DNA of 64,000 nucleotides from Dirofilaria immitis (Eukaryota; Nematoda; Chromadorea; Rhabditida; Onchocercidae). The translations under genes were made by a program, and so were the position numbers. The notes below the pieces were generated by a model. The model did not search any database. It saw only the letters and a list, made by a program, of their open reading frames with translations, and was not told where the DNA came from. Below, piece after piece: positions 37,954 to 59,616 of the stretch. Positions within the stretch are counted from its first letter, which is position 1; every line of letters starts with the position of its first letter. The stretch is from assembly GCA_024305405.1 (NCBI GenBank), contig JAKNDB010000070.1, positions 248,001 through 312,000 of the forward strand. The letters are read 5' to 3'.

Positions 37954-39796
37954 ATGTCTTCTGAGACAATGAAACTTTTGCCGGATGGAAGGGAAGAAAT
38001 AGTTGAAAAGATTATCCAGTTGGGTCCAACGAAATTCAAACAAATTTCACAACATATACTGGAAAGGATACCGAACATTGTTGATATCGCAAATACATTG
38101 GACGCAGAAGAGCGGGAAAAATTGTTGGGAAGTTTGCAGACTGATCCTATATCGGAACTTGCTGTTTTCGTAAGTTTATAGTTTGTCAAGTTTTAATTTT
38201 AATATGTTTGTTTTCATGCGGGGATTCAGTTGTTGAATTTTATTGCTTTCACACAAATATCATATTAAAATTGGGTGACAAAGTTTTTTTGAATTTTTGA
38301 TAGCGAATTTTAGAAGAATTTTTACAGCTTCATTTTAATTTTAAGATCGTTTCAATGCTTTTAAAATTGCTCATTGCTAGTTTGAATTCTTTATCTTCTA
38401 TTTGCTGTTTCTTACTAATTACTAAATCCTTTATTTTTAAGTTTTTAAGGAAATTGCAGTTTTTTTTCGTTTTTAGTTTTCGGAGATATTCTAGATTTTC
38501 TTTTAATTTTTCTTTCTTTCAATGAATTCTTCCAGATATCGTTACTGCTATTACTTGTTGAGGAAGTTAACCTGGAAATTGAATTACTTATGGGAAAAAC
38601 GAAATTTCATATTGTGCATGAGATGGCGAATGACTTTATAAATTGCATTACGAAAAAAAAATGATGGAATAGATAAAGTTCTCATATTTGTTTAATTTTT
38701 AGCTGACCATAAGTGAATTATGGAAAAATATCGCATATTATCAGCCTAAATTGCAGCCACTGCTTGAGAGCCTTACGGAAGTAAGTTTGGCGTATGGAAA
38801 TTCTTTCATATTTATTGTTTATTACTTTTAAATTCAATGGAATTCTTTAAAATTTGATAGAACTTTCTAGATTAGATAGCAATAAATTTAACAGGTTTCA
38901 TTTACTCATTTAACAGCTACGGTATGTCGTTATTTCCAGGCTGGATTTGATGCTGAAATGAGAAATACAGCCGTGAAAATCTGGTCCGAAAGTGGCTTAA
39001 CGGTTTCAAACCGATTGCGTGATATTTCATTTTCTGGACGTCCCAATGTTATAGATATCGGATGGACATTACGTAAGACTGTCGCGAGGTAGTAATGGAT
39101 TGTTTTTAGAGCATTCAAATTTTTTGATTCGTTTTTGGTTTTTCAGTATTTCGTTAATTCTATTATATTTTAGTTAATATACCATTTGAATGTTTTCCAA
39201 AACTAATATTTAATGAAATCCGATCTAAATCTCTCCGTAATATTTGATCTTATATATCTTACTCCATCCTTTATATTGATGGTTTGAGTATTTATTGTTC
39301 ATAAAGAATGGTATTATTGCAAGCTAATATAAATTATTTATTTTAAGTAAGATTTGAACATGGCGCAAAAGAATTCGTTCTTATTAGTTAATTTAGTCAT
39401 TTTTATGAAAGAATTTTTTGTTGTTGCATACAGAGATAGTTTTTGAAATAAAACAATAAAACTTGAATGCATGATAAATTTTCTACCCGTTAATTGCATT
39501 CCTTCATTCTCGTCACGATATGAAAAGTCCTAAGATTGGTAACTCTTTTTATATGTACGATAGGACTTTTTCTTACATAGATTTTTTCAGAAATCCATAT
39601 TGTAGATCATCCGAATCTACATTTATTTCCTTTCAGTAGTGACAATCCAGTGATGCGTGCTACAGAAGTAATTGTACAGTTTGATACGGATCGAGGCTCA
39701 AAAATTATCGAGCTGAGCAGAAGCAAACTTACAGAACTTTATATGATAGTACAGGAGGTGCAGAAAAGTTTGGATATTTTGCTTGAAGGAGAATAA
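37954..39796 (+). CDS. COMM domain-containing protein, COMMD10-like
   Basis: COMMD proteins assemble with CCDC22/CCDC93 into the Commander complex, which recycles endosomal cargo, and have been linked to NF-kB control. Exons are 37954-38169, 38703-38780, 38940-39088 and 39637-39796, all GT-AG, with lengths that keep phase exactly, giving about 200 residues as in the family. The N-terminal helical part reads FKQISQHILERIPN, then EEREKLLGSL. The middle has KIWSESGLTVSNRLRDI. The C-terminal COMM domain has VIDIGWTLRKTVASSDNPVM, VIVQFDTDRGSKIIEL and LYMIVQEVQKSLDILLEGE. The pattern KIW-x(11)-RDI-x(10)-IGWTL resembles COMMD10 more than other members, by eye. The ATG at 37954 is the first in-frame Met; an upstream TTG frame is ignored. 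This gene shows no homopolymer deficit. Confidence 0.85.
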
Positions 39797-39904
39797 AGAT
39801 GTTCGTGACTTTTGATATCGATTTTCAAAATTTGCTTCGATTTTTTTGGTTAAGGTTAGTTAGGATTTCTTGCTAAATGCTTGTAGATCAACATGACTGT
39901 AATG

Positions 39905-39910
39905 AATAAA
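39905..39910 (+). promoter_or_regulatory. Polyadenylation signal of the COMMD10-like gene
   Basis: AATAAA lies 109 bp after the stop codon; a second AATAAA follows within about 40 bp. Confidence 0.5.
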
Positions 39911-42900
39911 TTTGCATTTTGTTGATATTGTGAATAAATTTGAATTTTCATCGATTTTGTTCTTCGCTTCAAAAATATTATTAATCTCTTTTAATTAAGG
40001 ATTTCATCTTTGATTACTCTTTAAAGTCTTGTCGTAAATGAGATTGTAATTCCTGAGTTGAAGTTATTTTCCATTCAGTCATTATGTTGAACAGTTGGGG
40101 TTTCTAAAGGAATACTAATTAATAGATATTGCAGTAATTAACAGTGTAAGAAAATATCAAATGAACTTAATTGAAATATAAATAATTTGAGATCAAAAGC
40201 AAGAGCTGCAGATTACCCAACTTTAGAATTTTCCAAATTAAGAAAAAGTCTGGGAATTTTGTAAAACATTATGCTAACTCCGTGGGCTGGTGATTTTTTT
40301 ACCTAAATAATGCGACGTTATCTTGTCTGTGGTATAGAAATTATTGTATTATTATTTGGTTCCTAAATTCATAACACGAGTGACTTAAGAACTTTCATAA
40401 CTGTTTCTAATTCAAGAACGATATGCAGATTCTAAAGTCAACAACTTCTACTTGAATTATATGATGGGATAAAATGATGTAATTGATTTTTCTAAACGAT
40501 GCCATAATTCGGATAGTTCAAGATATATATATGATTGCTTTATTACAAAACAACAATAAGAAAAAATGAAAGTAGTGGTAAGCATTAAAATTGCACATGC
40601 CAACACTTAAACACTCAGAGCTATTCAAAATTCAGCAAATTTACTAGTTATAACAACGCTGGAAAGCAATGAAAAATGTAATGTAATGGTGGATATAGTG
40701 GAAGAATTTGATATCCGTTTGAAAATTAATGATAAAATAAATATCTTCAGCTTTTGAAATGCAACATATATTGCCGTCTTATTTCGAATTCGAAACTTTC
40801 CAAACATTTCATTTAACAAATGCAGGTCGTTAAAATACAGCTTGATTTATCGTAAATGAAATTTAGTCGCAGGATTATTTTAGGCATTTGTTAGGAGACA
40901 CAATCTGCAAAGCACAATATAACAACTTGAAGAAGACACTCTTACAATATATGGCAATACTTCAGTGGCAGCTTAAAAGAGTTGCATATTTGATAAGTTT
41001 AAGGTTAAAATTTAGTATTACATCAGAAGAATAATCCATTATTTTGTTCTACATTCTATGTTAGGAGAATTAAGACTATAGCAAACAAATTGGTACAAGT
41101 TAAATCATTCCTTTCAAGAAGTTAAGATTCGATAATCTTCAAAAATCTTTTATCCAGATAATTTCTGATAGTAGATTAAATTTTTCAATCTTTTAAATAT
41201 TCTGGAATTATTTCGAGAACAACTGCCATCGAAGCGTTTATTAAAGGCAAAACATAAGACTAAACAATTTCATCAAACGAACATATAACAGCAGAAGAAA
41301 TCTTTGTTGCATTTTGCAGACTTTTATAAAGAATAAATATGAAGAAATCATCTAAATGTCAGAATCGGGAAAAAGTTTTCAAGAAAAACCAATTTAGGAA
41401 ATTTTCAATTTGCTATTATAATAGCTTCATTTCATTAAAAACTAATTCACTTGCTTATAAAAGATTTAGATTTATGAACTTATTCAATATGAAGGAATGA
41501 TCATTCAAAAGATAGCCTTTAAAGTTTGCAACAATGCGAAAACTTTCACAATAAAAAGAAAGAACTGAACTATTTTAGATGACACATTTAAAATAGTTTT
41601 GTTAAGAGGTCTTGGCATCAACGACCCCTACGCAATATATTCATAATCGAGATTTTCTTCTGCATATGTATTTTTCATTCATTGAGAAGCAAAATAGAAA
41701 AGAATAAGAATGACATTCAATAAATAATATGCAAACTTACAGCATTGTGAACTTTTAAAAAGTTTAATATTGAAATTATGAGTTTTTTTAAAGAAATTAC
41801 AAAAATTTTGATGTTTCAAAGATTGTATTAAATTTCAAAAACAAAGTTTTTTTTTTTTTATTATTAAATTGTTATTATATGAGGGAATAAAAATGAAATA
41901 ATCAGATTATAAATGAAAATAACGCCTTTAAGAATATATTCATGATTATTATGATTAATTATTTATTATGAAGATGAAAGAAAATGAAACGAATGTAAAA
42001 GAATGGTATATAGAAGTAGAAAATAAAATTTGAAAAAGTATGAGAAAAGTTCATTATTATATCAAAAATGACGATAATAATTATTGGAAGATAAAAAAGA
42101 GTTATGAAAAAGAGCATATGCAGTAATATAAATAAAAGGATGTCCTAATAATATATATGAAAAAACCCCGATTTGGAATACATCATTGGAATCAATCAGC
42201 ATTTAAGGCACCATATAACGCTGTGGATCGTTGTGGCGAAGACCAAAAATAATAATTTTAACACATCTATGATATGATTGATATCTTTTATGAGAAAGCT
42301 ATGATAAGCAAAAATATAAGAAAAATAGAAAAATGAATGAATGAACGAATTGCTGGAGAAGATAGTTATCGATTAGACAATTATCAAAAAGCTATGGAAT
42401 AAAAATGTGATATGAGTGATAAGCTCATGTACAATACAATAAGAATGTTTATATTAAAAATGATATATGTCAACTATATGATTAGGATCAGCTTCAAATA
42501 CTGATACTGAAATGCTTTCACAAATAGAAAGATGAATCTTAGAGAATATTTATATAAATTAAAAGACTAAACTTTCAATTTATTGAATGATTCAGTAAGA
42601 GAATGTACATTCTATTGTCAAACAATGAAAGTTGAAAGTTTGTATTATTAATGTAATCGTTGAATAAAATCTATACAAATGTATCTAAGTTTATTTTATT
42701 TTTACAGAAAAAAAAGAAAATGAAACATACTATGATTATTGATGCTCGTTTATCACTCACTCATTGATAACAGAACATTACAAAAATGAGTTATTTAGTT
42801 TTTTTAAATGTCTTTTAATCTAAAGTTTCTAATACCAAAAATACAAATAAATTTTTTCCCTCATTTATAATTTTGAAATATTAAGTTTAAAATTTTTTTA

Positions 42901-43191
42901 TTTTTTTGAAATATATTTATTTGAAAGCAGTACTGTAAGAAAAATGGCAAAGTAAGGAACAACAATATGAATAAGTAATTCATATTGTTTTTAAAATATG
43001 CATTTTGTTAAGGAAAGCTCTAAGATATCTAAAAAAAAAAAGTTTTGTATAATCGATACGATAATAATTTAGTAAGAATTCAATAAAAAGTAATAAATCA
43101 TACACTTCTATCAATACATTTCTCTATGATAAATATAATAGACAATTTTTAATTACATAAATTAAGAAGAAAATTCAAACGAAAGAAACAT

Positions 43192-43371
43192 ATAGCGCTA
43201 ATAGAATGGCAGAATTAATTAATAAATGTTTAGAATATAGCGCTAACAGAATGGCAGAATTAATTAATAAATATTTAGAATATAGCGCTAACAGAATGGC
43301 AGAATTAATTAATAAATGTTTAGAATATAGCGCTAACAGAATGGCAGAATTAATTAATAAATATTTAGAAT
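43192..43371. repeat. 45-bp tandem repeat, four copies
   Basis: Four exact-length units of ATAGCGCTAACAGAATGGCA and so on, ending ATRTTTAGAAT. Copy 1 has CTAATAG instead of CTAACAG. Copies 1 and 3 have ATGTTT while copies 2 and 4 have ATATTT, which suggests a dimer duplication. All frames contain stops, so it is not coding. Confidence 0.94.
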
Positions 43372-43416
43372 AAGATAATGATGATAAATTGAAAAGTAAT
43401 AAATTAGCAAGTACTT

Positions 43417-43419
<3 letters not shown>

Positions 43420-43459
<40 letters not shown>
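43420..43459. repeat. (TA)n microsatellite
   Basis: About 20 uninterrupted AT dinucleotides. Confidence 0.95.
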
Positions 43460-43462
<3 letters not shown>

Positions 43463-45446
43463 TTACAATAACTATAGAAAATTATTAAAAACTAATGATA
43501 TTCGATATATTCTATATATTTTTTTATCTAGACTGGGTTAGTAATATAAATTAAAATATAAATTTCAAATACGTTAAAAGTTCATATGAAAAATGGAAGA
43601 ATATTTTAGTCAAGAGAGAGCGGATAAGCTATCTTTGTATTGGCATAATTTTCAAACAATGGTTTAAAATATCATCCAAAAAAATGCTTGGATTTGCTTT
43701 TCCATAAGTATTAAAATCATATCCAAGTTTCTACAAATTTACAAGAGGAAACGTATATTAATTTAGAATTTGCAGAGAAAAAAAAGCAATAAATTCTATT
43801 TTTAACAACAAAATCGGATAATCAGGTACTTTTCATCGAGAAAAGTAATGAAATCATTAATCAATTCATTGCCAATTTTGATAGATAATCTAAGATGCAC
43901 TCGATACTACTATAAAAATCCATGACTGTTAATGCAGTAAAAAATGAAGAAAAAAAATGAATGCTCTTATCAGAAACAGAACCATTTTTTAGTTCTCAAA
44001 ATTTAATGAAATCAAATGTATGATATATAAATGATGGAGCAAACAAATCGCAAAGTTTTTAAATTTACAAATAGTTTTAATGAAAATTTTTCAGTACAAA
44101 GTGCGGAAGGTACATATTGATATACAGTACTATATACAATAACAGTCATTACAATACTATTGAATCAACCAGCGTGTAATTATTGTAAGAAAGAATTATC
44201 CGACTACCATTATTTGAATTTGCATTACTTTCCGCGCTCTGCCAAAAACTGAAAAAAGAAGAAAAGTTTCCTTTAGAGTATTTTTATTTTGAAAACTTGA
44301 AAATTTCTAATCTTAATTAGTTCCTTCTGAAAAAAAAAAAGAAAAATATTAAACTGACCACTAGTCTGAAGTATAATTGCAATTTAACTATTTATTTCTA
44401 ATGTAAAGTACACATATGTACTGCCATATTTTTATCAGATTCTCCAAGTCTATCTTACGTAAATATTCTGTCTTAAGTTAAAACTATTCTACAATTCCTT
44501 AGCACATCCAATACAAATATCGTAGCTCAATCTCGAAAATATTCAAAATTTAATAACACAGACAATACTGATCCAAAAACAACGTTTATCAAATCTCAAA
44601 AAGTCTCATTTATGATTTCAGCAATTGCTAAACTTACCTTAACTACCATTTTTCAATTTTTTTATTCATTTAATGTAAAATTCATATCAGTATACTTAGA
44701 ATGATTTTCTTGATATAGACTAACTTAGAAAAGCCCATGCTCGATATTAGACAAAATCCGACATTCAGAGCGATCGTGGCAGAATAAAAGGCTTAGTAGC
44801 ATATATTTTATATGATGGCAAAATCAAAGCTCTAAGAAATTTTATACAGAAGCCAAACTGGCAAAAAAATGACATTTAGATCATTTGAATTATTTAGATT
44901 GCATAATTAAGGCCTGCCTACAAAATTTTAAGAACAGTACAAAACAAAATAATATCACACTTGAGAAAATTGAAAATATACAAGATAAAATCAACATGCA
45001 TTCACATTTCTATAGACCTACCAATCTATTGAAGGAAGGGCTAAAAAGAAATAAAAAAAGAAAGAGTTGCACTTTTTTTAACCGATACATAACTATATTA
45101 AGAATGATGAACGTTAAGGTTATTAAAATTCTAAGGAATGAAATCGAATTGATGACAGAGAAAGAAAAACAAATAAACTAAAAGAACCGGAAAAAATTTT
45201 TTTCTAGAAAAACTGAACTTAGAATTCCGACATAAAATGTAGAATATTGTAGCGTTTTTACAAGCTAATTACATTATTTTAATTGTTGATCAAAATCTAT
45301 AACAAGCATATAATTAACCACCACAAAAGAAAAAACTTAAGATTCACAGAAAATGACGAAAACAACAAACAACAAATTAGAATATAGCATTACAAACTGA
45401 AGGGAAGGAAGATATTGACAATAGTTCAGAAATTTTCGAAATATTT

Positions 45447-52549
<7,103 letters not shown>

Positions 52550-55500
52550 ATGAATTTGTTCGTTTTCGGAAAAATCAAACTTCTTGCTCAAAGAGAGAGA
52601 AAAGGAAAAGCACAAAGGATGCTACTGGATAGATGAATAAATGGAATGCCAATGTTCTAGGCCAATCAATCTAGCGAAAGCAAATGAGCCCAGGAGAAAA
52701 TTGTCGATATCTCCTCTGAAATTCTCTCCAGAGAATTCAATAATAAGAAAGAGGAAAGAAGTGTATATCATTAAGGGAAGATAAAAAGTTTGTACAAAAA
52801 GAAGTATTCTGTTTAATAAATCTGAGGATCGAATATAAAGACATTATATATATTTTATGCTATTTTATTCATAAGACAACAAAAAAGATGAGCAAACAAC
52901 GAAAAGAAGCTAAATTCTCACAGATTACTACAATACCTATTAACCGAAGATAGAAAAATTAAACTTAAAATAACATGGAAAATGAAAATTAAACGAGCTA
53001 AAATAGGTGAAATGAAAATGAACAGAAACTGATAGGAAATCAATAGAAGAGAAGACAAAAGTGAAAAAATAAATATAAATAGATTTAAAAGAAAAGAATC
53101 CATAAAGCAGATATAAGAGTAATATTATTGATAGAGCGTTGATATCATTTTCCATTATTTATATAGTTTCAACTGTTTACTAAAGTCAAAGGCACATTCG
53201 ATAGCAATAATTTTTTTCATTCACCTACAATAATTTGATTCATTTCAACCTAACTTTCTATTTCTCGTAATATCATTAGCCAATACTTTTGATAAATCGA
53301 AAAAAAGTAGTAAATGTTTGACGAGAAAAATCAATCATGTTTCGGAAATTAATCCCATTAATTAATGCCTAAAAATATAATTCGCGTGTACACATCCACT
53401 TTTATAATGTATATAAACTTTATATCTAGAAAGAATACTTTTTCTAGACATACTAGATTTATCAAAGTATCGACTAATGGTATTACGAGAACGAAGTGAG
53501 AAGTCATATCGAAATGAATCAATTAAATTACAGTATGTAAGTACAAACTATGCTATTAAATATGCCTTTCATTTCAATGAACTAGTAGAACTAATGGATA
53601 TTGATATCAATGCTATTTACGTATAACAACTGAAAGTTTAAAATATAATCTTTTCTTTTTAAAAAAAAATATGATACTTACTCGAACTCTACATATCAAT
53701 CAACAAAACGTTCCGCAAATACCCGAATGAAGCGGAATTTTGGAGTCCACCACAAATTTTTAATTCATCGTTTGTGGCATGCATTATCAATGCAACGGGA
53801 AATAGTGTGAAAATGAATTTTGAGAATTGATAGATTTTGAGGTCACATTGGTGATTTAGCAGCGTAGTATTCATTGTGGTGATAGCGTCATTTTAGGGGT
53901 CAACTACAAGAGATTATACGAAATTAGGACTTGCAATTTTGGTTGAATTTTTTTCTGCAATTATTCAAAACTTACAATCGGTAAGCATTTAGTGTAGACA
54001 TATTTAGTTAATAGTGAAAATGTTGAACCGTTCCAAAAATCACTTCGAAATATAGCAATAAAGTAGTGTAATTAAAGAAATACAACTTCTTCTTTATCGT
54101 ATAAGAGGTGCGAGAAGATAAGATCGTAAATTTCCACTCTAATTAATGTAGCAAATATCCTGAAAGTTTGAAATTTTTAAATAATAATATACTATAAATG
54201 AGCATATGCAACGAATGATATTAGATGGAATTGGTTTTGAGGTACTGTTTGATAAATACAATTTGTCAAAAAGCTATTGGTATAAGCATTGAAATTTTTG
54301 GAAATAATAATAACGTAAACGAAGAGAAAAATTATATTTCATTGAAAATAAAGCAAAAATTTTATAAACGCAAAATATAGAAATTGAATATGTTTCTGAA
54401 AGAAACAAAAAAAATTTGAAGATGAAAATATTCAAACAATAATTTCGAACAAATTTGTAAGTTGTCGAATTATCGAAAAGTTTATTATTATTATTCAAAC
54501 CTTTATCATTATTATGATGCGTAATGATAAGAGTTCACTTAAATGAAAAAGACTGGTGAAGTGAAATAACGAGATTACTCTAAAATAGAAAAGTATGATC
54601 CAATAAGACAATTAATTTACAGTTTGAAACCTGAAAAATTAACAATAAAAGATTTATCTTTCTTCATTCATCACCATTATCAATTAGAATTTAATAGGCC
54701 TTTAACAAAAGCAGGAAGAAATCCCAATTTATTTTTATGGTAAGAATTTTTTTGTTCACTTTTGCACACTGTTATAAACAAAATAAAAAGATAAAATACT
54801 GAAGTAATGTGGATGTTATCATAAATCTAAATTATCGGTGATTTCACTTATTATTTGATAAAAATTTTTTTAGAATGTTTAGTGGATTGAAGAGATAAGA
54901 ATAGTAAGTTATATAAATGTACCGGTAGGGAATAAATCGATGTAAAATTCAATATAGATTCATAAATCGATGATTTACCTATCACGTTGTATTTCGATAT
55001 ACTAAATAAGAGATGAAACGTTTTTTGCATCTTAAACAAGAGAATAGTTCCTAAATAAGAGCATTGTAAACCAAGGAGACAATTATCATTTGCGAGAAAA
55101 TTGTATCTTAAATAGTATTTCAATTTCTATTTAAGATAATATTTATCAGAATTATAAAAGGATGGAAATATGAAAGTGATCAGAAGTGATCAGAAAACAA
55201 TGTGAACATTTCTGTTTTCATCTCTAACAGTTAGCATCTCCAACTTTTCAATCTAAGATATTTAACTTCCGATAGGATTATCAAAGTCGAGAGTAGTGGG
55301 AAGTGGAATAGCAAATAATTATCAATGTGATATAAAAACTTTGCCATTTTTGCTATGAATATACTAACTTCAATAGAACGGCCCGTTACTTTTTGCAAGC
55401 TAACATAAACTTTTGCTAGAGAAGGCAAGAGGGATGAGATGAGAGAATCTGATATTTTCTGCTAGAAGAATGAATGATAAGTTGTGATGTTTATTAGTTT

Positions 55501-55876
55501 AGTTCATAACCGACTAAATGCTCTCTTCAAGTATTATATTTAAAAAAAAAAAAAAGAATGAATAAATGAATAAATTCATTTATTTTCAAATTTATCAGCT
55601 AAATGTTTAGTATTATTATTATAAGTTTTATGAACATATAAAATTATTTTTGACCTTTCACCTATTTCGGGAAATAATCAGTCTAATCTTACTGTTTCTT
55701 TTTTACTCCGAAATTTTTTTTTTAAAAATAAAATAATTAAATTTATTTCATTAAAAAATTTACATAATTCTAGAGAAGAACAATATATACATTATCTTTA
55801 TTATGTATTAAATAAAACTATATGATAGATTTTTATTCTAAGGATAAAATTTATCAATGAATTGAAAATTTGATAT
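52550..55876. other. Intergenic region upstream of the KLC gene
   Basis: The KLC promoter and 5' UTR should lie just above 52549; nothing more specific is visible. A minus-strand frame at 53689-53874 encodes 61 residues with a hydrophobic stretch (FIFTLFPVALIMHA) followed by ELKICGG and ends just before a strong donor-like GTAAGT. It could be a secreted-peptide exon but is otherwise unsupported. Confidence 0.4.
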
Positions 55877-56112
55877 AAAAAATATTACTATCATTTTTGA
55901 TTTTGTTTTATAACGAATAGCTAGCGAATAACTAACTATTAAAATATGCGACAATATTAACAAGAGATGCGACGAGAATGAATGAATGAATGAATGAATG
56001 AATGAATGTAAAAATATTACTATCATTTTTGATTTTGTTTTATAACGAATAGCTAGCGAATAACTAACTATTAAAATATGCGACAATATTAACAAGAGAT
56101 GCGACGAGAATG
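55877..56112. repeat. 133-bp tandem duplication enclosing a GAAT-type microsatellite
   Basis: The block AAAAATATTACTATCATTTT to GCGACGAGAATGA occurs at 55877 and again at 56010. The first copy runs into (AATG)n at about 55977-56008, the second only into GAGTGA. Slippage of the tetranucleotide and duplication of the block were probably linked. Confidence 0.93.
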
Positions 56113-56181
56113 AGTGAAGGAAAGCATCATTTTGAGAAGTCATGAGATGATTATAGCTTTATTTTTCTATTTGTCTCTATG

Positions 56182-56202
56182 TTATATATATATATATATA
56201 TG
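56182..56202. repeat. (TA)n microsatellite
   Basis: About ten TA units followed by TGTATGTG. Confidence 0.9.
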
Positions 56203-56400
56203 TATGTGATATATGCTTTGTTATATGGTGTCATCTGGTTAAGAATAGCAGCATTGGATATTAAGCGTAGCAAAATATAAGGGTGAAAAAAAAATAAAAT
56301 AAAATAAAAAAGTAAAATTATATTAAAATGTGTCTTCTGCTTCTGCTATTGTCTGAAAGCTCTATGAGTTCATTCATTTAATTTCATTGATATAGGTTAG

Positions 56401-56482
56401 ACATATACATACATATATACATTACATACATACATACATACATATATACATACATACATACATACATACATACATACATACA

Positions 56483-56516
<34 letters not shown>

Positions 56517-56570
56517 CATACATACATACATATATACATACACACATACATACATATATACATATATACA

Positions 56571-56604
<34 letters not shown>

Positions 56605-56626
56605 CATATATAGATACATACATATA

Positions 56627-56660
<34 letters not shown>

Positions 56661-56710
56661 CATACATTCATACATACATACATACATACATATATACATA
56701 CATACATATA

Positions 56711-56741
<31 letters not shown>
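56401..56741. repeat. (TACA)n tetranucleotide satellite, about 340 bp
   Basis: Long TACA array with interspersed TATATACA variants at irregular spacing. Because the unit is four bases and has no stop on the minus strand, all three minus-strand frames are open as Met/Tyr/Val/Cys strings. These are not genes. Confidence 0.97.
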
Positions 56742-57030
56742 TCGAATAAATAGACATAACCATTCTTGTTGGAATATCGCTTAAACTTTTTTGTTGTTGT
56801 TAAAATGAGGAGTGAATTTATCCTGATGATTCTTCTATAAGTAATTCGTATGATAGAGTTAAGAAATAATCGGTAAAAAATGTATTGATTGGAAAATTCC
56901 GATGTAATTACTTAATTGCCTTTTTAGTTATTTACATCGAGTGATATTTTTAACCGTCAAATTCAATGAAGTAAATGGCATAACAAAGAAATCAATTTAA
57001 AATAATGTATAATGTGAAAATATGCAAATG

Positions 57031-57108
57031 AGATGAAATGGATTAATTATATATTCAATTAAGATGAAATGGATTAATTATATATTCAATTAAGATGAAA
57101 TGGATTAT
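57031..57108. repeat. 31-bp tandem repeat, about 2.5 copies
   Basis: AGATGAAATGGATTAATTAT plus ATATTCAATTA is repeated twice exactly (57031, 57062), then again in part from 57093. Confidence 0.93.
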
Positions 57109-59616
57109 GCTAAATGATAATAGTTGGAGATATTTTTCAAATGTTGAGAAAAAAAAATTCCTTCGTTATGATAGGGCGATTTATACAATCAATATATTTA
57201 TCATAAAAATTTTTTGATTGCCAATTAAAAATGTTACAATTTGCATGAACTTTTTCTTCCAAACAAATTTGATATAATCATTTCAAACTTTCTTATTGAT
57301 TAAGATTGATAAAAATTATTTGGAAAGGGTTATTATCTATTAAAATTATTTTCATCTCTTTATTTTCAAATTAGCCAAAAAAAAGATTTTTCAAAAATTC
57401 CAGACATTATTGAATTTGTTTTTTTTTGAAATGACAAAAGAAAAAAATTTTTGCCAATATTAGCTAAAATGGCATACATATATAATAATGCTAACAGTAG
57501 TATTATATATAAATTAATTGAATCGATTTTAAATATGAAATCTATCAAGAATTAAATTTATTGATAAAAAATATTATCATAAGATAAATTCCATCTTACT
57601 CAATGATATACATTTACGATAGGAATTTTATTATAATTCAAATGCAACATTCCAAAATGTATGTATTAGTAAAAATTTGACTAAAATTTCAAATTTGTTA
57701 TATAAAATAGTTTTTTTCTAATTGCTAACTTTCCTTTTTTATTTCAATATTTTTTGATTGTATTTATTTTTTTTAATTAAAAAATTTAATAATTTATTAT
57801 ATTAAAAGTAAATATATTTCCATTAAATATCATTTTAAGTAATCATTTTGAAAATATTAAATGGAAAATAATAAAATAAAATAATTTATTTTTTTACTTA
57901 ATTTTACATTGCACCAATTGATTAGACAATGGCTATAGAAATTCTAATTTTTTTTTCTTTTTTTTAGAAGACATAGCTTATTTCGCATCCGTTTAATTGA
58001 CTAGGCTTAAAAAAAACGGGCCTTATTTTTTTCCCTCTCTCTCTTTTCCAGACATTTCAAGTAATGAAGAAAATAAGAATAATCTTTAAATAACAATGCA
58101 TGCATGGGATATGCTAGACAAATTTAAATCCTATAAATTTTTAATCTTTAAATAAATTCTAATTTTTATAATTTAAATTTTGAAAAGTTTCAAAAGCTTA
58201 CATAAGTTAATTAGACTGACAAAGTTAGTCTAAAAATTTTTGACAATAAATTCGATTGTTTATTCAGAAATAAGCTATTTATTTTCAATGATATTTCTGT
58301 ATAATCAATTCTCTAACAGAAAAAAATTTCATTTATCATGAGAATTTAATTCAACCATTAGTCGTCAATCAATGATTCGATTATAATTAATTATCTTGTA
58401 TCAATCACAATGAGACGTTTCGATTGAAAACGTTGAAGAACGATAAAAAGAAAGAAAGAAAAAAAATCGAGACATCTAATTAGCAACAAAATCTAAAATT
58501 CTTTAGCAAATTTAAAGTATCTCTCTCAAATTTCAACAGATAGATTGATCCAATCTAATACTATTATTTGCATATTTAAATTAAAAAACTATCCCAACTA
58601 TCTATTCTAAAATTTTTTCAATAAATATTTATAGTCATTTATAGTTTATATAATTTAAAATAAAAAAAGTTATGAATAAAATTGCGCATTTTCTAAATTA
58701 ATCTATGATTATTGCCAATGATTGCAGAATTTATCATTATCGAAAATTTTATCATTTTGATAGGAAAGATTTCTAAAGATGCCTACAAGTACAATCTAAT
58801 TGGATTGAATTTTGGGAATTATTATCTGCTTCCAATATCAACTCATGTGTTAAAATATCTAATGCCGAATTTGAAGAAATCAAAATTGCTTAATATTATC
58901 AAATCTAAAGGTTAAAATAAAATGTAAATGAACAGATATAATAAGTATTTTTATCAGCTATCTATCTTTCATTTTCTTTTGCTCATTTCTAAACTTATCA
59001 GTAGTCATAACATATCATTATTGAGGATAGCTATGCTAAAAATTACAATGAATGTCAATATTTTTATGAAAAAGAAGTCAATGATTGGTATAATTGAATT
59101 AATGATAGCAAAAATTCGAGACATAGCCAAAAGAAATGAAACAAATCAAAAAGTTCTACCAATGATTATTTGGCTTTTGATTTTCTAAAAATAAATCATC
59201 GATAAAGTATGTAGCACTACTTGAGAATCAAAAAAAAAAATTTTTACAGGAACAGATGAAAAGAATAGAAATAATTCTAGCATATATTCAGGATAAATTT
59301 CTATTCTGGCAATCAAATAACCTCTTAATTAACCATTAAAAATAAACTTCTCCCTTATCAGCTATCACCATGAAATAGGCTAATCACTTTAGTCACTTTT
59401 TTTTTTTTGATAAATCATAGGCCATTATTCAAGAATTTCACAGAAATACTCAATAATAATGATTTATACTGGAATTTGAAGCAGTTTTTTTTCATGAATA
59501 ATTAACATAATTCAAATGAGACTAATTTATCTGAAATAGTAGCAAAACTATATCAAAGAGTTTTAAAATGTATTGAAGAAATAAGGCAAAGAAAATTTCA
59601 ATGGTTTAAGTAGTCA

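Larger units (their letters stand above)
39911..45446. other. Gene-poor region between the COMMD10-like gene and the KLC gene
   Basis: AT-rich, with the 45-bp array and the TA run listed separately. Frames at 40625-40819 and 44885-45181 are Lys/Asn/Ile-rich and unsupported. The 3' UTR of the kinesin light chain gene must extend into its upper end. Confidence 0.45.

Noticed and set aside
56384..56735. Three overlapping minus-strand ORFs rich in Met, Tyr, Val and Cys
   Set aside because: They are translations of a TACA microsatellite, whose four-base unit opens all frames.
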